The notes below the pieces were generated by a model that saw only the letters and a list, made by a program, of their open reading frames with translations, was not told where the DNA came from and did no database searches. Shown piece by piece: positions 32,631 to 41,041 of a stretch of 42,666 nucleotides of DNA (the first letter of the stretch is position 1; the number at the start of each line of letters is the position of its first letter). The stretch covers positions 1-42,666 of the forward strand of contig CALMVY010000073.1 of the NCBI GenBank assembly GCA_937873245.1, written 5' to 3'. The stretch comes from an uncultured Arthrobacter sp. Lineage in GTDB: Bacteria; Actinomycetota; Actinomycetes; Actinomycetales; Micrococcaceae. The position numbers and the translations under genes are program-made.

Positions 32631-33772
32631 CAGAGGACTGCCGTCTCGGTGGCGGCTGCTGTGTTGACCGTGGCTGTGTTGACCGTGGCCGGGGTCCCGC
32701 TCTTGACCGATTCGATGCACGCCAGCGCCATGGCCAGTGCCCGCCGGGCGTCCGCTGCCCCGGGCGTGAGCGAGTAAGCGGCCGACGTCGCACTGCGGCC
32801 GTCACGGCGGCCGTCACGGCGGCCGTCACGCCGTGCGCGCACGGCGTCGCAGAAGTCGACGAGTTCATCCGTGTAGGCCTGCCGGAAGAGTTCCACGTTC
32901 AGCCGCGGAGTGTCGGCCGACATCCCGTCGGCGGTGTACCGTCGGGCGGCGGTTTCCGTGGCGCGCCCGGCCTGCACCATGCCCTTAGAGCCGAAGACTT
33001 CCCCGCGGACGTCGTAGCCGTAGAGGGCGCTGAAGTTGGCCTCGGCCACGGCGATGGCACCGTTGCTGTAGCGGACGGTCACGACTGCCGTGTCCAGGAA
33101 ACCCTGATCCCGCAGGCCGGGCTCCACGAGCGCATCGGCGATGGCGTAGACCTCCACGGGTTCGGCGCCTTCATTGAACCAGTTGAGCGTGTCGAAGTCG
33201 TGGATCAGGGTTTCCAGGAAAACGGTCCATGCCGGGACCCTCGCCGCGTGCGGGATGCTTCCCGTGCCGGGGTCGCGCGTCAGCGAACGGAGCAGTTGCG
33301 GCGTGCCCACCGTTCCGGCGGCGAGGTCCTTTTTGGCGGCCTGGAAGTCGGCTGCGTACCGCCGGTTGAAACCGATCTGGAAGTGCACCCCGGCTGCCTC
33401 CACGGCGGCCAGGGCGGCGTCGAGCTCGCCGAGCCCCAGCCCGGCCGGCTTCTCGCAGAAAACGTGCTTTCCGGCGGCGGCGGCCTGGGCGATCAGCGAG
33501 GAGTGGAAGCGCGCCGGGCTCGCAATGATCACCGCGTCGATCGCCGGGTCGGCGAGGATGTCGGCGGCGTCGGCCGTTACCTTGCCGGCACCCAGGGTGG
33601 ATGCCAGCGCGGCGGCGGACTCAACATTTGGGTCTGCGATGGCTGCGAGCTCTGCGCCGGGGACCCGGCGGGCGATGCTCTCGGCATGGAACGCGCCCAT
33701 CCAGCCGGAGCCGATCAGCCCGACCCTCACGGGCTGGGTGGCGTCGGAGTGGTTGCGGAACAGGTAAGCCAA
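32630..33772 (-). CDS. Gfo/Idh/MocA family oxidoreductase
   Basis: A 380-residue NAD(P)-dependent oxidoreductase with Rossmann loop GLIGSGWMG (19-27), EKP at 107-109, QIGFNRRYAADF and FLETLIHDFDTLNW. The start is TTG at 33770-33772, preceded by AAAGGA at 8 nt; an internal Met lies inside the Rossmann loop and cannot be the start. Oddities are two in-frame micro-repeats near the C-terminus: a 12-bp unit repeated three times (32796-32831, encoding repeated RRDG) and a 15-bp unit twice (32658-32687, encoding TVNTA). Coupled to the isomerase gene. The substrate is probably an inositol or related sugar. Confidence 0.87.
   Translation of the reverse strand: MAYLFRNHSDATQPVRVGLIGSGWMGAFHAESIARRVPGAELAAIADPNVESAAALASTLGAGKVTADAADILADPAIDAVIIASPARFHSSLIAQAAAAGKHVFCEKPAGLGLGELDAALAAVEAAGVHFQIGFNRRYAADFQAAKKDLAAGTVGTPQLLRSLTRDPGTGSIPHAARVPAWTVFLETLIHDFDTLNWFNEGAEPVEVYAIADALVEPGLRDQGFLDTAVVTVRYSNGAIAVAEANFSALYGYDVRGEVFGSKGMVQAGRATETAARRYTADGMSADTPRLNVELFRQAYTDELVDFCDAVRARRDGRRDGRRDGRSATSAAYSLTPGAADARRALAMALACIESVKSGTPATVNTATVNTAAATETAVL
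32658..32687. repeat. 15-bp tandem repeat within the oxidoreductase gene
   Basis: GCTGTGTTGACCGTG occurs at 32658-32672 and again at 32673-32687, in frame, giving a repeated TVNTA at the C-terminal tail. Likely slippage duplication. Confidence 0.8.
32796..32831. repeat. 12-bp triple tandem repeat within the oxidoreductase gene
   Basis: CGGCCGTCACGG at 32796, 32808 and (last base changed) 32820. In frame, giving a repeated Arg-Arg-Asp-Gly run in the C-terminal domain; a length-variable microsatellite is possible. Confidence 0.85.
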
Positions 33773-33806
33773 AGACTTGTCCTTTCAAGAATCGGGACGG
33801 CAGCTA

Positions 33807-34721
33807 CTAGTACGCCTTGCCGGTGGTCTGGGCGACGTCGGCGACCTCGCCCTTGACTTCCTTGACGATGTCGCCGTGGCCGCCGAGTTGTTCGAGTTCG
33901 TGGGCGAGTTCGGCGAGTTCGGCGCCGCCGGCCATTTGGGCGGTGAGCTCGTCGAGGGTGATGTCCTTCTTGTCGTAGTAACCGATGGATTTGCCGCGCT
34001 TGAGCAGCAGGAACCGGTCACCGACGGGGAAGGCATGGTGCGGGTTGTGGGTGATGAAGATGACCCCGAGGCCGCGGTCCCGGGCCTGCAGGATGTAGCG
34101 GAGCACGACGCCGGACTGCTTGACGCCCAGCGCCGCGGTGGGCTCGTCCAGGATCAGGACCTTCGCACCGAAGTACACGGCACGGGCGATCGCGACGCAC
34201 TGGCGTTCACCGCCGGAGAGCTGGCCGATGGGCTGCTCCACGTCACGGAGGTCGATGCCCATTTCGGCGAGTTCCTTGAGCGTGATCTCCTTCATCTTCT
34301 CGACGTCCATGCTCTTGAACGGGCCGAAGCCGCTGGTCAGTTCGGAACCGAGGAAGAAGTTCCGCCAGATCGGCATCAGGGGCACCACGGCCAGGTCCTG
34401 GTAGACGGTGGCGATGCCCACGTCCAGGGCGTCCCGGGGAGAATCGAACTTCCGTTCCTCGCCCATGATGTTCAGGACTCCGGCGTCGTGCTGGTGCAGG
34501 CCGGCGATGATCTTGATCAGTGTGGACTTGCCGGCGCCGTTGTCGCCGAGGACGCAGGTGACACGGCCGTTGTCCACGGCCATGGTGACATCGGACAGGG
34601 CGATAATGTTGCCGTAGTGCTTGCCGACCCCCTCGAGGGAGAGCAGGTGGACGGGGGTGTGCGTGAGGGGATCTTTTTCATTCTGGAGCAGCGTTTCCTG
34701 GTCGATCTCGTTGGCATTCAT
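33807..34721 (-). CDS. ABC sugar importer ATPase, single NBD
   Basis: A 304-residue ATPase with one nucleotide-binding domain: Walker A GDNGAGKST (59-67), signature LSGGE near 165, Walker B VLILDEP near 186, and switch His in FITHN. Sugar importers of the CUT2 group (RbsA, XylG) usually have a double-NBD ATPase; a single-NBD form like this resembles FrcA, so two copies would assemble per transporter. A Glu/Gly-rich C-terminal tail (about 265-304) follows. I take the ATG at 34719-34721; AAAGGGG lies about 10 nt upstream. It belongs to the permease/binding-protein operon. Confidence 0.9.
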   Translation of the reverse strand: MNANEIDQETLLQNEKDPLTHTPVHLLSLEGVGKHYGNIIALSDVTMAVDNGRVTCVLGDNGAGKSTLIKIIAGLHQHDAGVLNIMGEERKFDSPRDALDVGIATVYQDLAVVPLMPIWRNFFLGSELTSGFGPFKSMDVEKMKEITLKELAEMGIDLRDVEQPIGQLSGGERQCVAIARAVYFGAKVLILDEPTAALGVKQSGVVLRYILQARDRGLGVIFITHNPHHAFPVGDRFLLLKRGKSIGYYDKKDITLDELTAQMAGGAELAELAHELEQLGGHGDIVKEVKGEVADVAQTTGKAY

Positions 34722-34735
34722 ATCTCTAAGCCCCT

Positions 34736-35785
34736 TTACTTGAGTTCCGCGCGGCGCTTGACGATGAGGTTGACGATGGTGGCCAGCAGCAGCATCAGGC
34801 CCAGGAAGAACTTGAACCAGTCCGGGTTCCACTGCGCATAGACGATGCCCTTGTTGGCCATGCCGAAGATGAAGGCGCCGATCGCGCCGCCGATCGCCGA
34901 ACCATAGCCGCCGGTCAGGAGGCAGCCGCCGATCACAGCGGCGATGATGTAGAGGAACTCGTTGCCCACGCCTTCACCGGACTGCACGGTGTCGAAGGCG
35001 AAGAGATTGTGCATGCCCAGGATCCAGCCGCAGAAGCCCACGCCCATGAACAGGCCGATCTTGGTGGCCTTGACCGGCACGCCCACGGCGCGGGCCGCGT
35101 TCGCGTCCCCGCCAACCGCGAAGATCCAGTTCCCCACCCGGGTCCGCATCAGCACCCACGTGGCCACCGCGACCAGCGCGATCCAGATGAAGACCGTGAT
35201 TTTGACGTCGACACCGGCAATGTTTACCGACGACGCGAACACGGCGCGGGCGGAATCGAAGCCGTCCATGTTGGAGATCGACGGCGACGACACGCCGCCG
35301 CCGATCAGCCGGGTCAGGCCCAGGTTCAGGCCGGTCAGCATCAGGAACGTGGCCAGGGTGACGATGAAACTGGGCAGTTTGGTCTTCATCAGGATCCAGC
35401 CGTTGATGTAACCGATGCCCAGGGACACCAGCAGCGCCAGGCCGACGCCGACCCAGACGTTCGTGCTGAAATACCAGCTGAACATCGACGCCGTCAGCGC
35501 CGAACTGATCACGGCGACACCGGTGGACAGGTCGAACTCCCCGCCGATCATCAGCAAGGACACCCCCACAGCCATGATCCCGATCGTGGAGGAACCGTAC
35601 AGCACGGTCGCGAAGGCATTCGGCTGAGTAAACGTCGGGGACACCAACGCGAAGAAGACGAACAGGACGATCGCGCCCACCAGGGCACCAATCTCAGGCC
35701 GGCCAAGCAACTTCTGGAACGGACCGCGCTTGGCGACGCGCTCATCGGCCGCCGGCGCTGGGGTCTTTGTCTGGGTCATGGTCAT
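34736..35785 (-). CDS. ABC sugar importer permease (CUT2/RbsC type)
   Basis: A 349-residue integral membrane protein with about 9-10 hydrophobic segments. Features: GVSLLMIGGEFDLSTGVAVI (RbsC-like periplasmic loop), GGDANAARAVGVPV (EAA-like motif near 225, the contact to the ATPase) and IGAFIFGMANKGIVYAQW. The ATG at 35783-35785 has AAGGAGA 7 nt upstream. Situated between the binding protein and ATPase genes. Confidence 0.9.
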   Translation of the reverse strand: MTMTQTKTPAPAADERVAKRGPFQKLLGRPEIGALVGAIVLFVFFALVSPTFTQPNAFATVLYGSSTIGIMAVGVSLLMIGGEFDLSTGVAVISSALTASMFSWYFSTNVWVGVGLALLVSLGIGYINGWILMKTKLPSFIVTLATFLMLTGLNLGLTRLIGGGVSSPSISNMDGFDSARAVFASSVNIAGVDVKITVFIWIALVAVATWVLMRTRVGNWIFAVGGDANAARAVGVPVKATKIGLFMGVGFCGWILGMHNLFAFDTVQSGEGVGNEFLYIIAAVIGGCLLTGGYGSAIGGAIGAFIFGMANKGIVYAQWNPDWFKFFLGLMLLLATIVNLIVKRRAELK

Positions 35786-35840
35786 GATGGTTCTCCTTGC
35801 TGCCGGGCCGGCCATAGCCCGGCCCGGCCAGCTGGCTCTG

Positions 35841-36836
35841 TTAGCGGATGCCCTGCTGGGCGAAGGTCAGGACATCGGCCGCATTTGATTTGTCGACGAG
35901 GCTCGGGCCTGTGAGGACCGACTGGCCGCCGCCGATGCTGAAGCCGCCGCGCTTGTTCTGCCACAGCGCGTCGACTGCCATGTAGCCCTGCAGCCACGGC
36001 TGCTGGTCCACCGTGAACAGAACTGCACCATCCACGATCTTCTGGGCAAGATCCGCGTTCAGGTCGAAACTTGCAACCTTGGCAGAGCTGCCGGCGTCAG
36101 TGACGGACTTGAGGAGAGTCAGGGTGAAGGGGGCGCCGAGGCCGATGACGACGTCGGCATCCGTGGAAGCCTGGAGCTTCGCCGTCGCGGTGGACTGTAC
36201 GGAGGTCATGTCCTTGCCGTCGACGTAGAGGATCTCCGTTCCAGGCACCTTCGCTTTGACGCCGGCGCACCGTGCTTCAAGTCCGACGTGGCCCTGTTCC
36301 TGAATCACGCAGACCGGGTGCTTGAAGTTCTCCGCCGCGAGCCGGGTGCCGACTGCCTCACCGGCGAGCTTTTCGTTCGAGCCGAAGTGGGTAAACGCCC
36401 CCAGTACCGCCGAGACACTCTCGCCGGCGTTGAGGCTGACAACCGGGATGCCGGCGTCGGTGGCCTTCTTCAGGACGTCTTTGAGGGCCTCGGGCTTGGC
36501 GAGCGTGACCGCGATGCCGTTGACCTTCTGGTCGATAGCCTGCTGGATGAGCTGGGCCTGGCGCCCGGCTTCGGGATCGGACGTGTAGAGGAGCTCGACG
36601 TTATCCTTGGCCGAGGCCTCCTCGGCGCCCTTGCGAACGATGTCCCAGAAGGTGTCACCTGCTGCGGCGTGGGTGATCAAGGCAATTTTCATCCGCTCCG
36701 TGGAGGCAACCTGGCCGCCGCCGGCCGCATTGCCGGAGTCTGCGGGCCTGCCACCGGTGCTGGAACACGCGCTCAGGGCCAGCATGGGTACTACGGCCGC
36801 CACGAGGGCCGTCTTCCGCCACGAGAACTTGGTCAC
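35841..36836 (-). CDS. ABC importer substrate-binding lipoprotein (periplasmic-binding protein type 1)
   Basis: A 331-residue lipoprotein. The lipobox LSAC puts the acylated Cys at about 24. The mature part has the ribose/inositol-binding fold: KIALITHAAAGDTFWDIVRKGAEEA, LIQQAIDQKVNGIAV and PVVSLNAGESV. The GTG at 36834-36836 is the likely start because AAAGGAGA lies 8 nt upstream; the reading frame is also open from 36863 but would bury that SD. It is the first gene of the six-gene operon running to 30802 and follows the candidate IolR site. Inositol or a related polyol is the probable ligand. Confidence 0.9.
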   Translation of the reverse strand: MTKFSWRKTALVAAVVPMLALSACSSTGGRPADSGNAAGGGQVASTERMKIALITHAAAGDTFWDIVRKGAEEASAKDNVELLYTSDPEAGRQAQLIQQAIDQKVNGIAVTLAKPEALKDVLKKATDAGIPVVSLNAGESVSAVLGAFTHFGSNEKLAGEAVGTRLAAENFKHPVCVIQEQGHVGLEARCAGVKAKVPGTEILYVDGKDMTSVQSTATAKLQASTDADVVIGLGAPFTLTLLKSVTDAGSSAKVASFDLNADLAQKIVDGAVLFTVDQQPWLQGYMAVDALWQNKRGGFSIGGGQSVLTGPSLVDKSNAADVLTFAQQGIR

Positions 36837-36906
36837 GATCAATCTCCTTTGATTCCGGGCCACGCCGACCGCTTCACTGCGTCAGTCCGTGAGCCATCTA
36901 CAACTG

Positions 36907-36935
36907 ATCATGGTGACTTGGCTCACTAATGTCAA
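36907..36935 (-). promoter_or_regulatory. Promoter of the ABC importer-dehydrogenase operon
   Basis: On the minus strand TTGACA (36930-36935, perfect consensus) and CATGAT (36907-36912) are separated by 17 bp, about 70 nt upstream of the binding-protein start. The -35 box overlaps the left arm of the inverted repeat at 36926-36954. Confidence 0.65.
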
Positions 36936-36954
36936 TAGTTTGTCCTGACATTAG
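36926..36954. promoter_or_regulatory. Candidate IolR operator: CTAATGTCA-N11-TGACATTAG
   Basis: Two perfect 9-bp arms (36926-36934 and 36946-36954) lie 11 bp apart and overlap the -35 box, so a bound repressor would block the operon. The right half includes TGTCCTGACA (36941-36950), a full match to the KGWCHTRACA motif I recall for Corynebacterium IolR, and shares TTTGTCCTGAC with the region before the GntR gene. Not tested. Confidence 0.7.
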
Positions 36955-37021
36955 GATGTACTCACGTAAGGATCGGCTCGTGACCCGCTAGCACATGCCG
37001 GCTATCCGGCCCCGGAAACCC

Positions 37022-37058
37022 CGACGACGGCGGCAGCCCAGGGCCGCCGCCGTCGTCG
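37022..37058. terminator. Inverted repeat, probable terminator of the MFS gene
   Basis: CGACGACGGCGGC (37022-37034) pairs perfectly with GCCGCCGTCGTCG (37046-37058) around an 11-bp loop, about 45 nt past the MFS stop on the minus strand. No T-run follows except GGTTT. Confidence 0.6.
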
Positions 37059-37102
37059 CGATATTCGAACTGTCGCGCTGGCCGAACATGCCATCGAGGG
37101 CG

Positions 37103-38332
37103 CTAGGCCCGCTGGAGTTCAGCCCCTTCCCGCTCGCCGTCCGCACCAGCCTCGTCGGCCGCGGCGAAAGCTGCGTCGCGCCCGCTTTCGCGCCGCCTGG
37201 CAGACGCCGCAGCGAACACCATGACCGCCAGCCCCAGCAGCGTGATGCCGGCGCCGGCCCAGATGGGCGAGGTGTAGCCGAGGCCGGCGGTGATGGTCAC
37301 GCCGCCCATCCACGCGCCAAGGGCGTTGCCCACATTGAAGGCGCCGATATTGGCGCCGGACGCCAGCGTGGGCGCCGTCGTGGCGTACTTCATGACCCGC
37401 ATCTGCAGTCCGGGGACAGTGGCGAAGCCGAAGCCGCCCAGCAGCACCATGGACGCGATGGTCATCGGCCGGTTCCCGGCGGTGAGGGCGAAGAGCGCGA
37501 GGACCACCACCAGGGCGGAGAGCGCCACGAGCAACGTGCGGTCCACGTTCCGGTCCGCCGCCTTGCCGCCCGCAGTGTTGCCAATGAAGAGCCCCACACC
37601 GAACAGGATCAGCAGCCACGGCACGGTGGAGGCGGCGAACCCGGTCACCTCGGTGAGCGTAAAGGCGATGTAGGTGAAAGCGCCGAACATGCCGCCGTAG
37701 CCGAGGACCGTGACGAGGATGGAGAGCCAGACCTGGCCGGACCGGAAGGCCCGGAGCTCCCCGCGCAGGCCGCCGGCCTGGCCTGCACCGGTTTTCGGCA
37801 CCAGAGTGAGGATGCCGACCAGGGCCAGGATGCCGATGACCGTGATCGCCCAGAAGGTGGACCGCCAGCCGGCGGCCTGGCCCAGCATGGTGCCGAACGG
37901 GACGCCCAGAACATTGGCCGCCGTGAGACCGGTGAACATGATGGCGATTGCCCCGGCTTTTTTGGTGGGGGCGACCATGCTGGCGGCGACCACCGCGCCG
38001 ATGCCGAAGAAGGCGCCGTGCGCGAGTGCCGCGATGATGCGGCCGATCATCATCAGCGAGTAGTCCGGCGCGACGGCCGAGATCAGGTTGCCGGCGATGA
38101 ACAGCACCATCAGCACGGCCAGGACCGGTTTGCGCTCGAAGCGCGTCACGGCGGCGGTCAGGAGCAGTGCTCCGACAACGACGGCGAGTGCGTAGCCGGA
38201 GATGAGCCAGCCGGCCGTGGCCTCGCTGACCTGGAAGTCTGCGGCCACTTCGGGCAGCAGTCCCATGATGACGAACTCGGTGAGTCCGATCCCGAACCCG
38301 CCGAGGGCGAGTGCTATCAGGCCGATTGGCAT
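37103..38332 (-). CDS. MFS transporter, DHA1 family
   Basis: A 409-residue transporter with 12 hydrophobic segments and the pattern of AraJ/YdhP-type drug or sugar efflux proteins: LALGGFGIGLTEFVIMGLLPEVAADFQVS (about 7-35), PTKKAGAIAIMFTGLTAANVLGVPFG and a charged C-terminal tail. AAGGAG lies 8 nt before the ATG. It is divergent from a MarR gene that probably controls it. The pair splits the inositol genes into two blocks; there is no clear functional link to inositol, though sugar-efflux by this family is known. Confidence 0.88.
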   Translation of the reverse strand: MPIGLIALALGGFGIGLTEFVIMGLLPEVAADFQVSEATAGWLISGYALAVVVGALLLTAAVTRFERKPVLAVLMVLFIAGNLISAVAPDYSLMMIGRIIAALAHGAFFGIGAVVAASMVAPTKKAGAIAIMFTGLTAANVLGVPFGTMLGQAAGWRSTFWAITVIGILALVGILTLVPKTGAGQAGGLRGELRAFRSGQVWLSILVTVLGYGGMFGAFTYIAFTLTEVTGFAASTVPWLLILFGVGLFIGNTAGGKAADRNVDRTLLVALSALVVVLALFALTAGNRPMTIASMVLLGGFGFATVPGLQMRVMKYATTAPTLASGANIGAFNVGNALGAWMGGVTITAGLGYTSPIWAGAGITLLGLAVMVFAAASARRRESGRDAAFAAADEAGADGEREGAELQRA

Positions 38333-38382
38333 GGAGTAGCTCCTTCAAAACTGTACGGAAAGATTTGCGAAGCGTAAGCTAG

Positions 38383-38438
38383 TAGTTGCAGACGCGTTAT
38401 TTATTGTTGCACAAGCAAGTATGCCGCGCAAGCAACTA
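38383..38438. promoter_or_regulatory. Inverted repeats in the MFS/MarR divergent region
   Basis: TAGTTGC (38383-38389) pairs with GCAACTA (38432-38438) across an AT-rich stretch (TTATTTATTGTTGC) that likely contains the two divergent promoters. GTTGC/GCAAC half-sites recur several times between, suggesting a MarR operator region. Confidence 0.4.
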
Positions 38439-38502
38439 ATTTGTGGACTGCGTGCGTTCCGGGGTTTTCGGGGCGGGCAGGCTGATCTGAAGGGAAGAAC
38501 TG

Positions 38503-38952
38503 ATGGGCATCAAGGACGACGCCGTCGAGGTCCGGGCGCAAGGCTGGCGGACCCTGGCGGCCTTGCACGGACTGATCGAGGCGGAGCTGGAACGCGCCCT
38601 GCAGGCTGCGGCGCAGCTGTCCGTCGTGGAGTACACCGTGCTGGATGCGCTGAGCCGCCAGGACGGCTGGCACATGCGGATGCAGCAGCTGGCACGCGCC
38701 ACCGCGTTGAGCGCGAGCGCCACCACACGCCTGGTCAACCGGCTCGAGGACCGGGGCCTGCTGACCCGGATCCTGTGCGCCGATGACCGTCGGGGAATCT
38801 ACACCGAGCTCACCCCCAGCGGGATCAAGCTGCTGGAAGAGGCCCGGCCCAGCCATGACGCCACACTGGAGCGTGCGCTGGCCGAGGCGCAGGAGGTGCC
38901 GGAGCTGGCGCCCCTGGTCGATGCGCTCCCGAAGCTGCACGCGAACGTGTAG
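38503..38952 (+). CDS. MarR-family transcriptional regulator
   Basis: A 149-residue winged-helix protein: MRMQQLARATALSASATTRLVNRLEDRGLLTRILCADDRRGIYTELTPSG with wing Asp-Arg-Arg-Gly. The N-terminal and C-terminal helices form the dimer. It is transcribed away from the MFS gene across a 170-bp AT-rich region with inverted repeats. Regulation of that transporter is the likely role. The Cys in RILCADD could be a redox sensor, but that is speculation. Confidence 0.88.
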   Translation: MGIKDDAVEVRAQGWRTLAALHGLIEAELERALQAAAQLSVVEYTVLDALSRQDGWHMRMQQLARATALSASATTRLVNRLEDRGLLTRILCADDRRGIYTELTPSGIKLLEEARPSHDATLERALAEAQEVPELAPLVDALPKLHANV

Positions 38953-39043
38953 CTCCACGCCGCGCCCGGATACGCAGAGAGCCCGCCCGCGGCTGCCGGT
39001 GGCGCCGGGGGCGGGACCTATCTAGCGTGTGGAGACTACGCTG

Positions 39044-39919
39044 TCAGCGGCTCACCTTCTCGATGCGTTGCTTCATCGCCTCCAGCTGGTAGCGGGAGAC
39101 CTCGGCGGCGTTGTCGTCCTCGGCGAAGACGCTGGAGACCATCACGGTGTCCTCCCGGTCCAGGAACCCGATTTCCTTCAGGCCCCCGAAGAACTCATCC
39201 CAGTTGACGTCGCCGTCGCCTATTTTCAGGTGCTGGTGCACCCGGACCGGGTTGCCGGGCGGGTTGGTGATGTAGCGCAGCCCGTGCGAGGCGTGGTGGT
39301 CCATGGTGTCGGCCACGTGGACCAGGCGGAGCTTGTCCCCCGCCGCGCGCATGATGTCCAGCGGCGCGTCCTTCATGTGGAAACTGTGTGAGGCCACGTA
39401 GACCAGGCCCACGTTCTTGGAGTTCAGGCCGCGGATCACCCGGATCGCGGCGAGGCCTTCCTCGACGAAGTCGTCCGGGTGCGGGTCGATCAGGAGGTCA
39501 ATCCCCTCCCGCTCGATGATCGGCAGCAGTTCCTCCATGGAGCGGTAGAACGCACGTTCGGATTCCTCGGCCTTCTCCGGCCGGCCGGAGAATTCGGTGT
39601 TCATCGTGCTGACGCCCAGGTCCACGGCGATCTGGATGGCGCGCTTCCAATAACGGACGGCGGCTTCGCGGGCGTCCTCGTCCGGACCGGACCAGCGGAG
39701 CACTGGCAGCACGGAGGCAATTTCGATCCCGGCGTCCCTGCACGCCGCCTTGAGCTGGCCCACCAGTTCGTCGTCGGCCTTCGGGTGGTTGAAGAAGGGG
39801 ATGAAGTCGGCGTGCGGGGTCATCTGCATGTACTGGTAGCCGAGGTCCGCCACCACCCGGGGAAATTCGAGCAGGCGGTGCGAGTGGTGGAAGGGCGTGG
39901 GATCAAGGGCGATTTTCAC
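39044..39919 (-). CDS. TIM-barrel sugar phosphate isomerase/epimerase, IolH-like
   Basis: A 291-residue AP-endonuclease-2-type TIM barrel. It opens MKIALDPTPFHHSHRLLEFPRVVADLGYQYMQMTPHADF, with metal ligands likely in DPHPDDF, ASHSFHM and HVADTMDHHASHG. This matches IolH-type proteins found in inositol clusters, whose precise reaction is not settled. The GTG at 39917-39919 has GGAGTG 8 nt upstream; the ORF continues open to 39988 with a Pro/Arg-rich non-homologous stretch. Third in a block with iolG and iolE and 80 nt from iolG. Confidence 0.84.
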   Translation of the reverse strand: MKIALDPTPFHHSHRLLEFPRVVADLGYQYMQMTPHADFIPFFNHPKADDELVGQLKAACRDAGIEIASVLPVLRWSGPDEDAREAAVRYWKRAIQIAVDLGVSTMNTEFSGRPEKAEESERAFYRSMEELLPIIEREGIDLLIDPHPDDFVEEGLAAIRVIRGLNSKNVGLVYVASHSFHMKDAPLDIMRAAGDKLRLVHVADTMDHHASHGLRYITNPPGNPVRVHQHLKIGDGDVNWDEFFGGLKEIGFLDREDTVMVSSVFAEDDNAAEVSRYQLEAMKQRIEKVSR

Positions 39920-39999
39920 GGGGAACACTCCATGCTGGATCTGGCGGGGTGGGCGTGGGACCGGATGGACCGGGAGGGGGCGCCCCACTCCCGTCCGTC

Positions 40000-41013
40000 C
40001 TAGCGGTAGAGCGCGGGCTTGGCGTTGAGCTTCACGGCGACCTTTTCGCCGTTCTTCTGCGCCTCGACGCCGGCCTCGCAGCAGGCGGCGGTGGCGTACC
40101 CGTCCCAGGCCGTCGGTCCGCCGATTTCACCGCGGACGGCGGCGTCCACCCACGACTGGAGTTCGACGTCGTAGGCGGCGCCGAAGCGCTCCTCGAAGCC
40201 GGGGGCGATGTTTCCGCCCCAGCGGCCGGCAGTGCGGGTGTACGGGCCCTTGTCGCCGCCGATGCTGACGATGCCGTCCTCGAAGGACGCCTGCGTGGCC
40301 ACCTCGTAGCCGAACTTGGCGTTGACGAAGATCTCGACGTCGGCCAGGACGCCGGATTCGGTTTCGATCAGCACGTGCTGCGGGTCGTGCTGGCCTGCCG
40401 GGGCGTTCTTGGAAGCCTTGCCGAGGCGGACCTGGACGGAGGTGATCTCCTCGCCGGTGAAGAACCGGATGGCGTCGAACTCGTGCACCACGGAGTCGTT
40501 GATCAGCATCTCGTTGGTGAAGCCGGCCGGGGTGGTCGGGTTGCGGTGCTGGTGGTGCAGCATCAGCAGCTCGCCGAGTTCGGAGCTCCGGACGATGTCG
40601 CCCAGGGCGGCGTATTCGGCGTCGAAGCGGCGCATAAAGCCCACCTGGATGCGCTGGCGGCCCAGCTGTTCCTCGGCCTGGACGATCCTCCAGGCGGAAG
40701 CGGCGTCCGGGGTGAGCGGCTTCTCGCAGAGGATCGGGATGTCTTTGGCGATCGCCTTGAGCAGGATGTCCTCGTGCAGGAAGCCGGGCGTGGCGATCAG
40801 CACGGCGTTGACGTCGCCGTTGTTGAGCGCCTCGTCGGCGCCGGCCAGGGCGACGGCGCCCGGGGTCCCCTCGAGGGCGGCCTGGGCGCGGGCCAGGTCG
40901 ACGTCGACGACGGCGGCAACCTCCGCGCCGTGGATGCGGGTGTTGAGCCGCTGGATGTGGTCTGCGCCCATACGGCCGGCGCCGATGACAGCTACGCGGA
41001 GGGTCTTGGTCAT
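40000..41013 (-). CDS. iolG: Inositol 2-dehydrogenase
   Basis: A 337-residue NAD-dependent dehydrogenase oxidising myo-inositol to 2-keto-myo-inositol (scyllo-inosose). Rossmann loop VIGAGRMG (9-16), catalytic EKP (97-99), QVGFMRRFDAEYAAL and SVVHEFDAIRFF with catalytic His are typical of IolG. The ATG at 41011-41013 has AAGGA 9 nt upstream; the upstream frame overlaps iolE and is a shadow. Immediately downstream of iolE (28-nt gap), so one operon. Of the three IolG-type genes, this is the best placed for the main pathway. Confidence 0.92.
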   Translation of the reverse strand: MTKTLRVAVIGAGRMGADHIQRLNTRIHGAEVAAVVDVDLARAQAALEGTPGAVALAGADEALNNGDVNAVLIATPGFLHEDILLKAIAKDIPILCEKPLTPDAASAWRIVQAEEQLGRQRIQVGFMRRFDAEYAALGDIVRSSELGELLMLHHQHRNPTTPAGFTNEMLINDSVVHEFDAIRFFTGEEITSVQVRLGKASKNAPAGQHDPQHVLIETESGVLADVEIFVNAKFGYEVATQASFEDGIVSIGGDKGPYTRTAGRWGGNIAPGFEERFGAAYDVELQSWVDAAVRGEIGGPTAWDGYATAACCEAGVEAQKNGEKVAVKLNAKPALYR

Positions 41014-41041
41014 GGTTCTGGTCCTTCGTTCTGGTTGACGT

